Made by a program: the position numbers and the translations under genes
Assembly (NCBI GenBank): GCA_027297435.1
Contig: JAPUIA010000124.1
Location: 1 to 33,902, forward strand
DNA length: 33,902 nt
Direction of reading: 5' to 3'
DNA from: Gammaproteobacteria bacterium
GTDB lineage: Bacteria > Pseudomonadota > Gammaproteobacteria > Pseudomonadales > Azotimanducaceae
Shown: positions 25,734-33,743 of the stretch, piece after piece
Numbering within the stretch: the first letter of the stretch is position 1
Layout of the letters: the number at the start of each line of letters is the position of its first letter
Notes under the pieces: generated by a model
What the model was told of the DNA's origin: nothing
Seen by the model: only the letters and a program-made list of their open reading frames with translations
Databases searched by the model: none

Positions 25734-26495
25734 TTGATCTTGGTCGCTTTGTCATGGCAGGGCGGCCTCGATCTCGGCGCACGGGACGCAACCCTGGCGA
25801 GCTTCAATCGAGCGCTCGCAACCTACGCCATCGCGCGCACGCTGAATGGTGTGATCTCCGTCGCACAGGGTACGGAAATCGCCATTCAGCCGGTTGGCAT
25901 CGGCCTGACCATCACCGCTGGCGAAATTCTGGATCCGCTGAACGATTTGGTGGAACGGTTCTCATGGTTAGTGCTAGCAGCGACCACCTCGCTCGGTATT
26001 CAGATGCTGATCGTTGAACTATTGGGCAACGTGTGGATCAACGTACTCTTGAGCCTGTCCGTGGCCGGGCTGCTCCTCGGCTTGTGGTGGCCCCCCGCCG
26101 CGACCTCCCGCGCGGTTCTCATCAAGGTCTGCGGTGCGATTGCTTTCGTGCGCTTCCTGTTCGTGGCGATAACGTTGATTACGGCATTGGTCAATCACAC
26201 GTTGCTGGAGCCCAAACAGGCCAAGTCCATCGAGCACATCGCACAGGCGAGTGAGGATCTCGGCCAACTTCATGAAGCGCCAGATATCGACCCGGAATCG
26301 GACTTCCTCGACCGCCTGCGCGGCAATCTGGACGTCCGTGCCCAGCTGAACGCATTCCAAGCGCGCGTCGAAGAGATCATAGGCGCGCTGATCAACCTCA
26401 TCGTCGTGTACCTGGTTCAAACCATCATCTTGCCGATCAGCGTGCTACTACTCGCTCTCAGTGCCTTGAAATGGTTCTGGCGCAGAGACTGGTAG
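25734..26495 (+). CDS. Unknown inner-membrane protein with internal cytoplasmic or periplasmic segment
   Basis: I do not recognise this protein. From the TTG at 25734 it has 253 residues: a hydrophobic start, a segment with LNGVISVAQGTEIAIQPVGIGLTITAGEILDPLNDLVERF, three membrane helices (about residues 75-165), a soluble helical stretch (about 170-220) and a last membrane helix (ALINLIVVYLVQTIILPISVLLLALSALKWF) before a WFWRRDW end. The start is doubtful. The same frame is open back to the preceding TGA and encodes basic residues directly before the first helix (KRNPITRVARAWVSAALLI), just as a membrane protein N-terminus should look. No ATG, GTG or TTG lies in that stretch. Confidence 0.65.
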   Translation: MILVALSWQGGLDLGARDATLASFNRALATYAIARTLNGVISVAQGTEIAIQPVGIGLTITAGEILDPLNDLVERFSWLVLAATTSLGIQMLIVELLGNVWINVLLSLSVAGLLLGLWWPPAATSRAVLIKVCGAIAFVRFLFVAITLITALVNHTLLEPKQAKSIEHIAQASEDLGQLHEAPDIDPESDFLDRLRGNLDVRAQLNAFQARVEEIIGALINLIVVYLVQTIILPISVLLLALSALKWFWRRDW

Positions 26496-26550
26496 TTACG
26501 ACAGCGTGGCCTTAAAATGCCGCGCCTTTTCTGACACCACGAGAACTTGC

Positions 26551-27495
26551 TTGCCAGCACAGGTATTCATCGACGGTCAGGTCGGTACGACCGGGCTCGA
26601 GATCGCGGAGCGTCTGGGTTCCCGTACGGACATAGACTTGCTCACGATCGCGGAAGCGGATCGTAAAGATCCGGCGGCACGCGCGTGCCTGTTGCAAAAT
26701 GCCGATATCGCCATTTTGTGCCTACCGGACGATGCTGCTCATGAGGCGCAAGAACTTGCGGCGGGTCAAACCCGCTTGCTCGACGCGAGCACGGCGCATC
26801 GAACCGCATCGGACTGGGCCTACGGCCTGCCCGAACTCACCGAATCTCAACCCGACACCATCAGAAACGCAGAGCGCGTTTCCAATCCCGGGTGCTATCC
26901 GCAAGGTTTTATCTTGACGATACGGCCACTGATCGCCGCAGGCTTGCTACCAGCCGATCAACGATTGTCGATGCACGCACTGTGCGGCTATTCGGGCGGC
27001 GGTCGAAGCCTAATCGAAAAGTATCAAGCGCTTACCGATGAACAGCGCGAAGCCTGGAACGTGCGCCCATACGCGCTGGGATTGAAGCACAAACATATAC
27101 CGGAGATGCGTCACTACAGTGGCACGACGGCATCACCGCTGTTCGCTCCGCATGTCGGCAACTTCTATAAGGGTATGTTGACCCAAGTGCCGTTGTTCCT
27201 CGCCGATCTCGCGCCAGGCACCACGCTCGAACGCGTGCACGCCGCCCTGGCCGAAGCCTACAGCGCGACGCGTTTCATAAACGTGTTGCCGCTTGGCGTC
27301 GAGGGCGTGCTGGAGGCGGGTTACTTGAGCCCTACCGCATGCAACGACACCAACGAGCTAGAGATCATGGTTTTCGGTAACGACGAGCAGGCCCTGCTGA
27401 TCGCCCGCTACGACAACCTGGGTAAGGGTGCATCCGGATCGGCAGTGCAAAACCTCAACCTCATGCTCGGGTTGGACGAGTCCACCGGGCTTTAG
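26551..27495 (+). CDS. argC: N-acetyl-gamma-glutamyl-phosphate reductase, type 2
   Basis: ArgC reduces N-acetylglutamyl phosphate to the semialdehyde, the third step of arginine biosynthesis. The sequence follows the shorter type 2 form: QVFIDGQVGTTGLEIAERL for NADP binding, DIAILCLPDDAAHEA, SNPGCYPQGF with catalytic Cys115 (TTG numbering), LKHKHIPEMRHY with catalytic His, and DNLGKGASGSAVQNLNLMLGL at the end. The TTG at 26551 (GAGAA about 8 nt upstream) gives 314 residues, the normal type 2 length; GTG 26506 would add 15. Most gammaproteobacteria carry type 1, so transfer is possible. No other arg gene is adjacent. Confidence 0.92.
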   Translation: MPAQVFIDGQVGTTGLEIAERLGSRTDIDLLTIAEADRKDPAARACLLQNADIAILCLPDDAAHEAQELAAGQTRLLDASTAHRTASDWAYGLPELTESQPDTIRNAERVSNPGCYPQGFILTIRPLIAAGLLPADQRLSMHALCGYSGGGRSLIEKYQALTDEQREAWNVRPYALGLKHKHIPEMRHYSGTTASPLFAPHVGNFYKGMLTQVPLFLADLAPGTTLERVHAALAEAYSATRFINVLPLGVEGVLEAGYLSPTACNDTNELEIMVFGNDEQALLIARYDNLGKGASGSAVQNLNLMLGLDESTGL

Positions 27496-27505
27496 CTTCG
27501 AAATC

Positions 27506-28783
27506 ATGGTCACTATCCAAGAACGTCCCCACGCAGAACTGCGGATACTCGCCACCGAGCTTCGTCGCGACCTCGAATTGCAGCAGGCCAACCGGCTGTC
27601 GCTCGACCTGACGCGTGGCAAACCGGCGCCAGATCAGCTAGACCTGAGTCGCGATCTGGATACCGCGGTCGATACCTACATCGGCGAGGACGGAGTCGAT
27701 GCCCGCAATTACGGAACGCTTCGGGGCGTGATCGAGGCTCGCAAACTCGGCGCACAACTCATGGGCGTCGATCCGGAGCGGGTCTTCACCATCGGCAACT
27801 CCAGCCTGTTCCTCATGTACATGGTAGCCGCTACCGCCTACAACCAAGGGCTTTGGGGCGACGACCGGCGCTGGACCAATCGCAAGAAGATCAAGGTGCT
27901 CACGCCCGTACCGGGGTACGACCGACACTTCACGATCTGCGAATCGCTGAACGTCGAAATGGTCAACGTTGCGATGACCGAGTTCGGCCCGGACATGGAA
28001 CGCGTCTTGGAACTCACCGCCAGCGACGCCTCGATCAAAGGCATCTGGTGCGTGCCCAAGTACTCGAACCCGACCGGTTGCATCTATTCTGACGCCACCG
28101 TCGCCGCGATGGCCGAGCTACCGAACAGCGCGGCTGCAGACGACTTCGTCGTGTTCTGGGACAACGCCTATGCTATGCACGACTTCGAATTTCCGGCGGC
28201 ACGCCTCGCCAACCTGTATTCGCACGCAGAGCGTATGGGCACAGAGGATCATGTCGCGCTCTTCGCGTCGACTTCGAAGATTACCTACGCGAGCGGCGGG
28301 CTTGGTTTCTTTGCCGGATCCGAGCGCGTGCTCGCCACACTTGAACGCGCGTTGAGCATCATGCTGATCGGTCCAGACAAAATCAGTCAACTACGTCACG
28401 CCCGATTTCTGAACGGACGCGTAGAACAGCACATGGCACAACATGCCAAGCTGTTACGACCCAAGTTCGAACTGGTGAACGACGTACTGGAACGAGAGCT
28501 CGGCGGTCTCGGTATCGCTACCTGGACCAAGCCCCGGGGCGGCTACTTTGTCTCGATGGACGTGCTACCCGGGACGGCCAACCGCATCGTTGCCCTGGCC
28601 CAAGCGACGGGCCTGACCCTGACCCCGGCCGGGGCGACATTTCCCTATGGGCGCGACCCACAAGATCAAAACATCCGCATCGCCCCGACATTTGCGACGC
28701 TCGCCGATCTGAAGGTGGCGATGCACGTGCTCGTTCAGTGCGTGAAACTCGTATGCATCGAACAGGAGATCGCCGCTACATGA
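27506..28783 (+). CDS. Aspartate aminotransferase, class Ic type
   Basis: This PLP enzyme transfers the amino group between aspartate and 2-oxoglutarate. The 425-residue protein carries LSLDLTRGKPAPDQLDLS near the N-terminus, YGTLRGVIEARKLGAQLMGV, KYSNPTGCIYSD and the PLP lysine K258 in FASTSKITYASGGLGFF. These features match the subgroup Ic represented by Rv3722c of M. tuberculosis and the Corynebacterium enzyme, distinct from AspC. The ATG lies 10 nt after the argC stop; a longer frame upstream overlaps argC and is not conserved. The stop overlaps the helicase start (ATGA). Placement next to argC suggests service to amino-acid synthesis. Confidence 0.88.
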   Translation: MVTIQERPHAELRILATELRRDLELQQANRLSLDLTRGKPAPDQLDLSRDLDTAVDTYIGEDGVDARNYGTLRGVIEARKLGAQLMGVDPERVFTIGNSSLFLMYMVAATAYNQGLWGDDRRWTNRKKIKVLTPVPGYDRHFTICESLNVEMVNVAMTEFGPDMERVLELTASDASIKGIWCVPKYSNPTGCIYSDATVAAMAELPNSAAADDFVVFWDNAYAMHDFEFPAARLANLYSHAERMGTEDHVALFASTSKITYASGGLGFFAGSERVLATLERALSIMLIGPDKISQLRHARFLNGRVEQHMAQHAKLLRPKFELVNDVLERELGGLGIATWTKPRGGYFVSMDVLPGTANRIVALAQATGLTLTPAGATFPYGRDPQDQNIRIAPTFATLADLKVAMHVLVQCVKLVCIEQEIAAT

Positions 28784-29967
28784 ACTGGGATATCAGTCAG
28801 TATCAGGTTCCCGAGCTGGAAGGCAGGGATCGGTTCCAAGACTTCGCACTACCCTCGCCGCTAGTGCATGCGATCGCGGATCTCGGGTATCAGTATTGCA
28901 CGCCCATACAGGGCGAGGTATTGCCGCTCAGTTTGTCAGACTACGACATCACCGGCCAAGCGCAAACCGGCACCGGTAAGACAGCGGCTTTTCTGATCAC
29001 GATCCTGACGCATCTTTGGGAACACCCGCTCGACGAACCGTTGCCCCCAGGCACTCCACGGGCGCTGATACTGGCACCGACGCGCGAGCTCGCGATGCAA
29101 ATTGAGAGCGACGCCAACGACTTGAGCCTCTATATGGACGAGACCGCGCAATGTGTCGTAGGCGGTATCGACTTTCAGAAGCAACGTGATCGCTTGAAGT
29201 CCGAACGGGTAGACATCCTCATCGCCACACCCGGCCGGTTGCTCGACTTCCTGAACCGCGGCTACATTCATCTGAAATCCGTCGAGACGCTCGTCATTGA
29301 CGAAGCCGATCGGATGCTCGACATGGGCTTCATTCCGGACGTACGCCGAATCGTTTACCAGACGCCTCACAAACACCGGCGGCAAACGCTGTTTTTCAGC
29401 GCAACGTTCAACGACGATGTCATGCGACTAGCCAGTTCATGGACCGTAGAACCCGAACATGTGGCCATCACACCGGAGAACGTCGCGGTTGATACCGTCG
29501 ATCAGAAGTTCTGGCTGGTGAGCGCCGCCGACAAGGAGCAGCTGCTAGGCGATTTCCTTGCCAACCAAAAACCCGAACGGGCGCTGATCTTCACCAACCG
29601 ACGCGACCAAACCCATCGTCTCAATCGATCGCTGAACAAACGCGGAATACGCTCTGAGCCCCTGGCGGGCGATGTGCCACAGCGCAAACGCATGTCGACG
29701 CTAAACCGTTTCAAAGACGGCACGGTGAAATATCTCGTGGCTACCGACGTGGCGGGCCGCGGGATCCACGTCGAAGGCATCAGCCATGTCATCAACTTCG
29801 ACTTGCCAGAAGATGCCGAGGACTACGTACACCGCATCGGACGGACCGGTCGCGCCGGCGCGGCCGGCATCAGCATCAGCTTCGTGTCCGAAGACGACGC
29901 ATTCAACCTGCCGGGCATCGAGGAATTCTTAGGCAAACCGGTGCTGTGTACGCAGCCCGAACTTTAG
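28780..29967 (+). CDS. DEAD-box ATP-dependent RNA helicase (RhlB-like)
   Basis: The 395-residue helicase core has the Q motif (FQDFALPSPLVHAIADLGYQYCTPIQ), motif I AQTGTGKTAAF, motif Ia APTRELAMQI, motif II VIDEADRMLDMGF, motif III FFSATF, motif V VATDVAGRGIHVEGISHVINFDLP and motif VI HRIGRTGRAGAAG. It lacks the long basic C-terminal tail of RhlE and DeaD and ends soon after the core. In size and motif spelling it is closest to RhlB, which works in RNA degradation. The start shares ATGA with the aminotransferase stop, giving translational coupling. An ATG 42 nt earlier lies inside the aminotransferase and was not chosen. Confidence 0.9.
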   Translation: MNWDISQYQVPELEGRDRFQDFALPSPLVHAIADLGYQYCTPIQGEVLPLSLSDYDITGQAQTGTGKTAAFLITILTHLWEHPLDEPLPPGTPRALILAPTRELAMQIESDANDLSLYMDETAQCVVGGIDFQKQRDRLKSERVDILIATPGRLLDFLNRGYIHLKSVETLVIDEADRMLDMGFIPDVRRIVYQTPHKHRRQTLFFSATFNDDVMRLASSWTVEPEHVAITPENVAVDTVDQKFWLVSAADKEQLLGDFLANQKPERALIFTNRRDQTHRLNRSLNKRGIRSEPLAGDVPQRKRMSTLNRFKDGTVKYLVATDVAGRGIHVEGISHVINFDLPEDAEDYVHRIGRTGRAGAAGISISFVSEDDAFNLPGIEEFLGKPVLCTQPEL

Positions 29968-29969
29968 CT

Positions 29970-30791
29970 ATGCCACGCAGCACCCGGGTCGCCGCCCTCC
30001 AGCACTGCGCAACGACCGATGTCAGCGCCAACCTGGACATTATCGAACACCTGGGACGGCGTGCCCGGGATGCTGACGCCGAAGTGATCCTGGTTCCCGA
30101 AGCCTTTGCATACATCGGGCCGGATCGCGGCAAGCGGGAGATTCTCGAACCCTTGCCGGAAGGCGGGCCGATCCTCGCGCGTTGTCAGGCTCTCGCCCGG
30201 GCGCTGGAATGCGATCTCGTACTGGGTGGTTTTCACGAGACGGGTCCGGATCCCGAAAAAGCCTACAACACTTGTGTACACCTCGACGCCCGAGGCGAGA
30301 TTGTCGCCGTGTACCGCAAGATCCACCTCTTCGATGTGTGTCTGGACGATGGCACCCAACTGAACGAATCCAGTCGCACCGCGCCGGGTGATGCGTTGGT
30401 AACGACAACTCTGCCATTCGGCACGTTGGGGTTGACGATCTGTTACGACGTTCGCTTCCCCTATCAGTACCAAGGCTTGGTCGATCAAGGCGCGATCGCT
30501 ATTGCCGTCCCGTCCGCCTTCACCGCGACCACCGGCGCCGCCCATTGGCACACCTTGCTCAGAGCCCGTGCGATCGAGTGTCAGTGCTACGTGATAGCCC
30601 CTGCGCAACATGGCCAACACAACTCGCGGCGCCGCAGTTTCGGACATTCGCTGATCGTCGATCCCTGGGGCGACGTGATTGCCGAGCATGCCGACGGCGA
30701 CGGGTTTGCGGTCGCCAACATCGATCCCGACAAGGTGTCCGAAGTGCGTCGACAGCTGCCGAGTCTCGAACACAGGGTCAGCCTGTCTTAG
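29970..30791 (+). CDS. Nitrilase-superfamily amidase (Nit1/YbeM-like)
   Basis: Members of this branch hydrolyse amides such as deaminated glutathione, a metabolite-repair activity. The 273-residue protein has the catalytic triad Glu44 (ILVPEAFAY), Lys117 (VYRKIHLFDV) and Cys158 (GLTICYDVRFP) in the normal order and spacing. It also carries RARAIECQCYVIAPAQHGQHNSRRRSFGHSLIVDPWG, typical of Nit1-type enzymes and found in the gammaproteobacterial YbeM group. The ATG is 2 nt after the helicase stop, so expression is probably coupled. The exact amide is inferred from family only. Confidence 0.88.
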   Translation: MPRSTRVAALQHCATTDVSANLDIIEHLGRRARDADAEVILVPEAFAYIGPDRGKREILEPLPEGGPILARCQALARALECDLVLGGFHETGPDPEKAYNTCVHLDARGEIVAVYRKIHLFDVCLDDGTQLNESSRTAPGDALVTTTLPFGTLGLTICYDVRFPYQYQGLVDQGAIAIAVPSAFTATTGAAHWHTLLRARAIECQCYVIAPAQHGQHNSRRRSFGHSLIVDPWGDVIAEHADGDGFAVANIDPDKVSEVRRQLPSLEHRVSLS

Positions 30792-30843
30792 GAGCTCAAC
30801 GGCAATCACGCTAGAATGCACCATTCACCGCTAGGCCATCACC

Positions 30844-31881
30844 TTGGGTTCCGGTAAGGGCTTCGTCATCTTCGCATCGTTGATCGTGATCACGGCTGGT
30901 ATCAAAGCCGCCGAGGATCTGATGGTGCCGTTTCTACTCGCGGCCTTCATCGCCACCATAGCGGCTACCCCCATGTTCTGGCTCGAGAAACACAAGGTAC
31001 CCGGAGCGCTTGCTATCGCGTTGGTGATGATCACGATGGTGGTCGTGGTCGCGGGAGTTGGAGCGCTGGTTGCACAATCGGCTGGAGACTTTTCCGAGAA
31101 ACTGCCCTTCTACCAGGAACGTTTGACCGCTCTCGTGACCACCACAGTCGCTTGGCTGGAACCGTACGGCATCACGTTGTCACGCGAAATCCTGTTGTCC
31201 TACTTCAATCCAGGCACTGCGCTGGCATTGGCGGGCACCACTTTGGCCAGGCTCGGCGGCGTGCTCAGCAATAGCTTCCTGATCCTGCTGACGGTCATTT
31301 TCATCCTCGCCGAAGCCTCGAGCTTCCCGACCAAGCTCACCGAGGTACTGTCCCATCCCGACCGCACGATGCCTTACTTCGCGAAGTTCGCCGACAACGT
31401 CAATCGCTACATCGCGATCAAGACCTCGGTGAGCATTTTCACCGGCGTCGTGATCACGCTTTACCTCATGATTCTCGGTGTCGACTTCCCGCTGCTTTGG
31501 GGCATCTTGGCTTTCCTGCTGAATTTCGTGCCGACCATCGGCTCGATCATCGCCGCGGTACCGGCCGTGTTGTTGGCGTTGGTGCAACTCGGTCCAGGCT
31601 ACGCCCTGCTCACGATCGCAGGATACTTGGTCGTCAACATCGGCATGGGCAGCGTGATCGAACCGAGATTCTTGGGTCGAGGACTTGGACTGTCGACGTT
31701 GGTCGTGTTTTTGTCTTTGGTGCTGTGGGGTTGGGTCTTGGGACCGGTTGGCATGTTGCTGTCGGTACCGTTGACGATGACCGCCAAAATTGCGCTCGAA
31801 GCCAACCCGTCGACAACATGGCTCGCGCACTTGTTGGGTCCCGCCGAGGCCGCGAAACAGACCCAAGTTGAGCCCGCTTAA
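30844..31881 (+). CDS. AI-2E-family (PerM-like) inner-membrane permease
   Basis: These polytopic proteins include exporters of autoinducer-2 and many of unknown substrate. The 345-residue protein has two N-terminal membrane helices (about 5-35), a third at about 60-80 and a soluble loop (about 85-145). Further helices include LMILGVDFPLLWGILAFLLNFVPTIGSIIAAVPA, the signature region, and VFLSLVLWGWVLGPVGMLLSVPLTM near the C-terminus. The start is TTG with no clear ribosome-binding site. A -10-like TAGAAT lies at 30812-30817. The stop shares one base with the hisC ATG (TAATG). Substrate unknown. Confidence 0.88.
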   Translation: MGSGKGFVIFASLIVITAGIKAAEDLMVPFLLAAFIATIAATPMFWLEKHKVPGALAIALVMITMVVVVAGVGALVAQSAGDFSEKLPFYQERLTALVTTTVAWLEPYGITLSREILLSYFNPGTALALAGTTLARLGGVLSNSFLILLTVIFILAEASSFPTKLTEVLSHPDRTMPYFAKFADNVNRYIAIKTSVSIFTGVVITLYLMILGVDFPLLWGILAFLLNFVPTIGSIIAAVPAVLLALVQLGPGYALLTIAGYLVVNIGMGSVIEPRFLGRGLGLSTLVVFLSLVLWGWVLGPVGMLLSVPLTMTAKIALEANPSTTWLAHLLGPAEAAKQTQVEPA

Positions 31882-32960
31882 TGCCCTACGAACGCGACAA
31901 CATACACAGGATGCAGGGTTACACCTGGGGTGAACAGCCGGAGGACGGGCAAACCCTGAAACTCAACACCAACGAGAATCCGTATCCTCCAAGCCCTGAC
32001 GTTCAGCAGTGCCTCGATGGGTTGCAGGCGACAAATCTGCGCGTCTATCCGCCGCCTACCGCTGACAAGTTGCGCAACGGCATCGCCGAGCACCACGAAC
32101 TCAAGATCGACAATGTGTTGATCACCAACGGTGGCGACGAGGCTTTGCGGTTGGCGCTCACGACGTTTGTCGAACCCGGTACCCCACTGGGTTTTGCCGA
32201 GCCGTCCTACTCCCTTTATCCGGTGTTGGCACAAGTTCAAGGTGCGCCGCTGTGTCCCGTCCCGCTCGACGACGACTGGGAGTTGCCGCGAGATTGCGCC
32301 CATCAGCTCAACGAAGCCGGCAGTCGACTGGTTTGCCTGGTGAATCCGCATTCACCGTCTGGCCGCTTGTTTGACGTAGAACATGTCAGCCGACTCGCCA
32401 ACGATTTCAACGGCGTATTGCTGCTCGACGAGGCTTACGTAGATTTCGTCGATCCCTCACTGCGCTACGATGCGGTGCGGCTGATCAACGCGTTCGACAA
32501 CCTGCTCATCCTGCGATCTTTCTCCAAAGGTTACAGCCTTGCCGGGTTGCGGCTCGGCTACTTACTGGGTCAGGCATCGTTGATAGACCCGCTGATCAGC
32601 AAAACCCGCGACAGCTACAACGTCAACGACATCAGTCAACGGCTAGGATGGGCGGCATTTCGAGACCAAGACTACGCGCAAGAGTGTTGGGCAAACGTTC
32701 GGGCTGCGCGACGCCGGCTTCGGGAGGCGCTTGCAGCCCTCGGATTGGACACGCCACCCTCGCAATCGAATTTCTTGCTTGCGACCGTGCCGTACGACGC
32801 AAAACTTAACGCCCAAGAGTTGTATCTTGCGCTCAAACAGCGCCACATACTTCTGCGGTACTTCGATTCGCAGCCGCTCGAAGACAAGTTGCGCATCTCC
32901 ATCGGCACGCCCGAGCAAAACGACCGCTTGGTGGCGGAACTTACGGACCTGCTCACATGA
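31881..32960 (+). CDS. hisC: Histidinol-phosphate aminotransferase HisC
   Basis: HisC converts imidazole-acetol phosphate to histidinol phosphate with glutamate. The 359-residue fold-type I PLP enzyme has LKLNTNENPYPPSPDV at the N-terminus, ITNGGDEALRLAL, the phosphate-contact region FAEPSYSLYPV, LLLDEAYVDFV and PLP lysine K216 in RSFSKGYSLAGLRLGYLLG. The usual NPNNPTG motif is NPHSPSG here, so the Asn before PTG that contacts PLP is Ser. Variants with Ala or Ser are known in HisC subfamilies. No other his gene is adjacent. It starts within the AI-2E stop and its own stop overlaps the cupin start by 4 nt. Confidence 0.9.
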   Translation: MPYERDNIHRMQGYTWGEQPEDGQTLKLNTNENPYPPSPDVQQCLDGLQATNLRVYPPPTADKLRNGIAEHHELKIDNVLITNGGDEALRLALTTFVEPGTPLGFAEPSYSLYPVLAQVQGAPLCPVPLDDDWELPRDCAHQLNEAGSRLVCLVNPHSPSGRLFDVEHVSRLANDFNGVLLLDEAYVDFVDPSLRYDAVRLINAFDNLLILRSFSKGYSLAGLRLGYLLGQASLIDPLISKTRDSYNVNDISQRLGWAAFRDQDYAQECWANVRAARRRLREALAALGLDTPPSQSNFLLATVPYDAKLNAQELYLALKQRHILLRYFDSQPLEDKLRISIGTPEQNDRLVAELTDLLT

Positions 32961-33427
32961 CGGCGCGCTATCTCTTGAAGGCCGCGGACATCGAGGCGCT
33001 GCCCGAGCAGCAGCGCCAACATCAATTCAACGACAACGCGGTGCGTTTGACCAGGACGCTCGGAACCGCGGTTGGCCTTCAACGTGTTGGCCTACATCTC
33101 GTGCGCCTGCAAACCGGTCGCGACAGCACCGAATTTCACTATCACGATGCAGACGAAGAATTTCTCTACATTTTGAGCGGGCGCGGTATCGCTACGTTGG
33201 GGGACGAGACTTTCGAAGTACAAACCGGGGATTTCATGGGCTTTCCGGCTCCATCCCCCGCACACAGCATGCACAATCCACATGAGGAGGACCTCGTCTA
33301 CCTCATGGGCGGTGAGCGCAACGTGGTCGACATCGTGCACTACCCGCGCATTTCGCGTTCGATGATCAAATCGCACGGCAGGCGGCTGTCCGTCGATTGG
33401 GCGGACCTCGAGGAGGTCGGCCGCTAA
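32957..33427 (+). CDS. Cupin-domain protein
   Basis: The 156-residue protein has a single cupin barrel. Motif 1 is TEFHYHDADEEFLYILSGRG, with His, His and Glu positioned as metal ligands. Motif 2 is GDFMGFPAPSPAHSMHN, with the last His ligand. Such proteins can be dioxygenases, isomerases or sensors; nothing here decides between them. A hydrophobic stretch follows (EEDLVYLMGGERNVVDIVHYP), and the C-terminal part (SMIKSHGRRLSVDWADLEEVGR) is basic then acidic. ATGA overlap with hisC indicates translational coupling. The stop codon lies in the first unit of a 19-bp tandem repeat. Confidence 0.85.
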   Translation: MTARYLLKAADIEALPEQQRQHQFNDNAVRLTRTLGTAVGLQRVGLHLVRLQTGRDSTEFHYHDADEEFLYILSGRGIATLGDETFEVQTGDFMGFPAPSPAHSMHNPHEEDLVYLMGGERNVVDIVHYPRISRSMIKSHGRRLSVDWADLEEVGR

Positions 33428-33469
33428 AGCGGAGGTCGGCCACTAAAGCGGAGGTCGGCCGCTAAAGCG
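33413..33469 (+). repeat. Three tandem 19-bp repeats at the cupin gene end
   Basis: The unit GAGGTCGGCCGCTAAAGCG occurs three times without spacing at 33413-33431, 33432-33450 and 33451-33469. The middle unit has one change (G to A at position 11). The first unit contains the last codons of the cupin gene and its TAA stop. Such short identical arrays usually arise by recent slippage. Confidence 0.85.
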
Positions 33470-33497
33470 CGCGCCAGCCGGTGTTCGGTTGGTGGTC

Positions 33498-33743
33498 TTA
33501 CAACAGCCTGTTCAGCCGTGCCAACTCGGCCTGCCAAGCCGCCTGGCGCTCAGGTTTTCGAAACTTGGGTTTGCGGGCCTTGTCTGCGGCGAGCAGTTCT
33601 TCCAGTTCAACGATCCTTGCCAGCAGATCGTCGGGCCCATCCGGCACATCCTTCGACTCGATGCTGCGTGGGTGCAAGCCGGTCGCATCATCAAGAAAGC
33701 GATCGAGACTGTGAATCTGGTTGGGGTAACCTCGGGGCACCAT
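33498..33743 (-). CDS. Small unknown protein with coiled-coil C-terminus
   Basis: An 81-residue frame begins MVPRGYPNQIHSLDRFLDD and ends in a charged helix with heptad-like leucines (LLARIVELEELLAADKA ... AELARLNRLL). An in-frame TAG lies two codons upstream of the ATG, so the frame cannot extend further. No clear ribosome-binding site is present. Codon use resembles the neighbours, which favours a real gene or a recent remnant of one. I do not recognise the family. It converges on the cupin gene, with the 19-bp repeats between them. Confidence 0.5.
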   Translation of the reverse strand: MVPRGYPNQIHSLDRFLDDATGLHPRSIESKDVPDGPDDLLARIVELEELLAADKARKPKFRKPERQAAWQAELARLNRLL

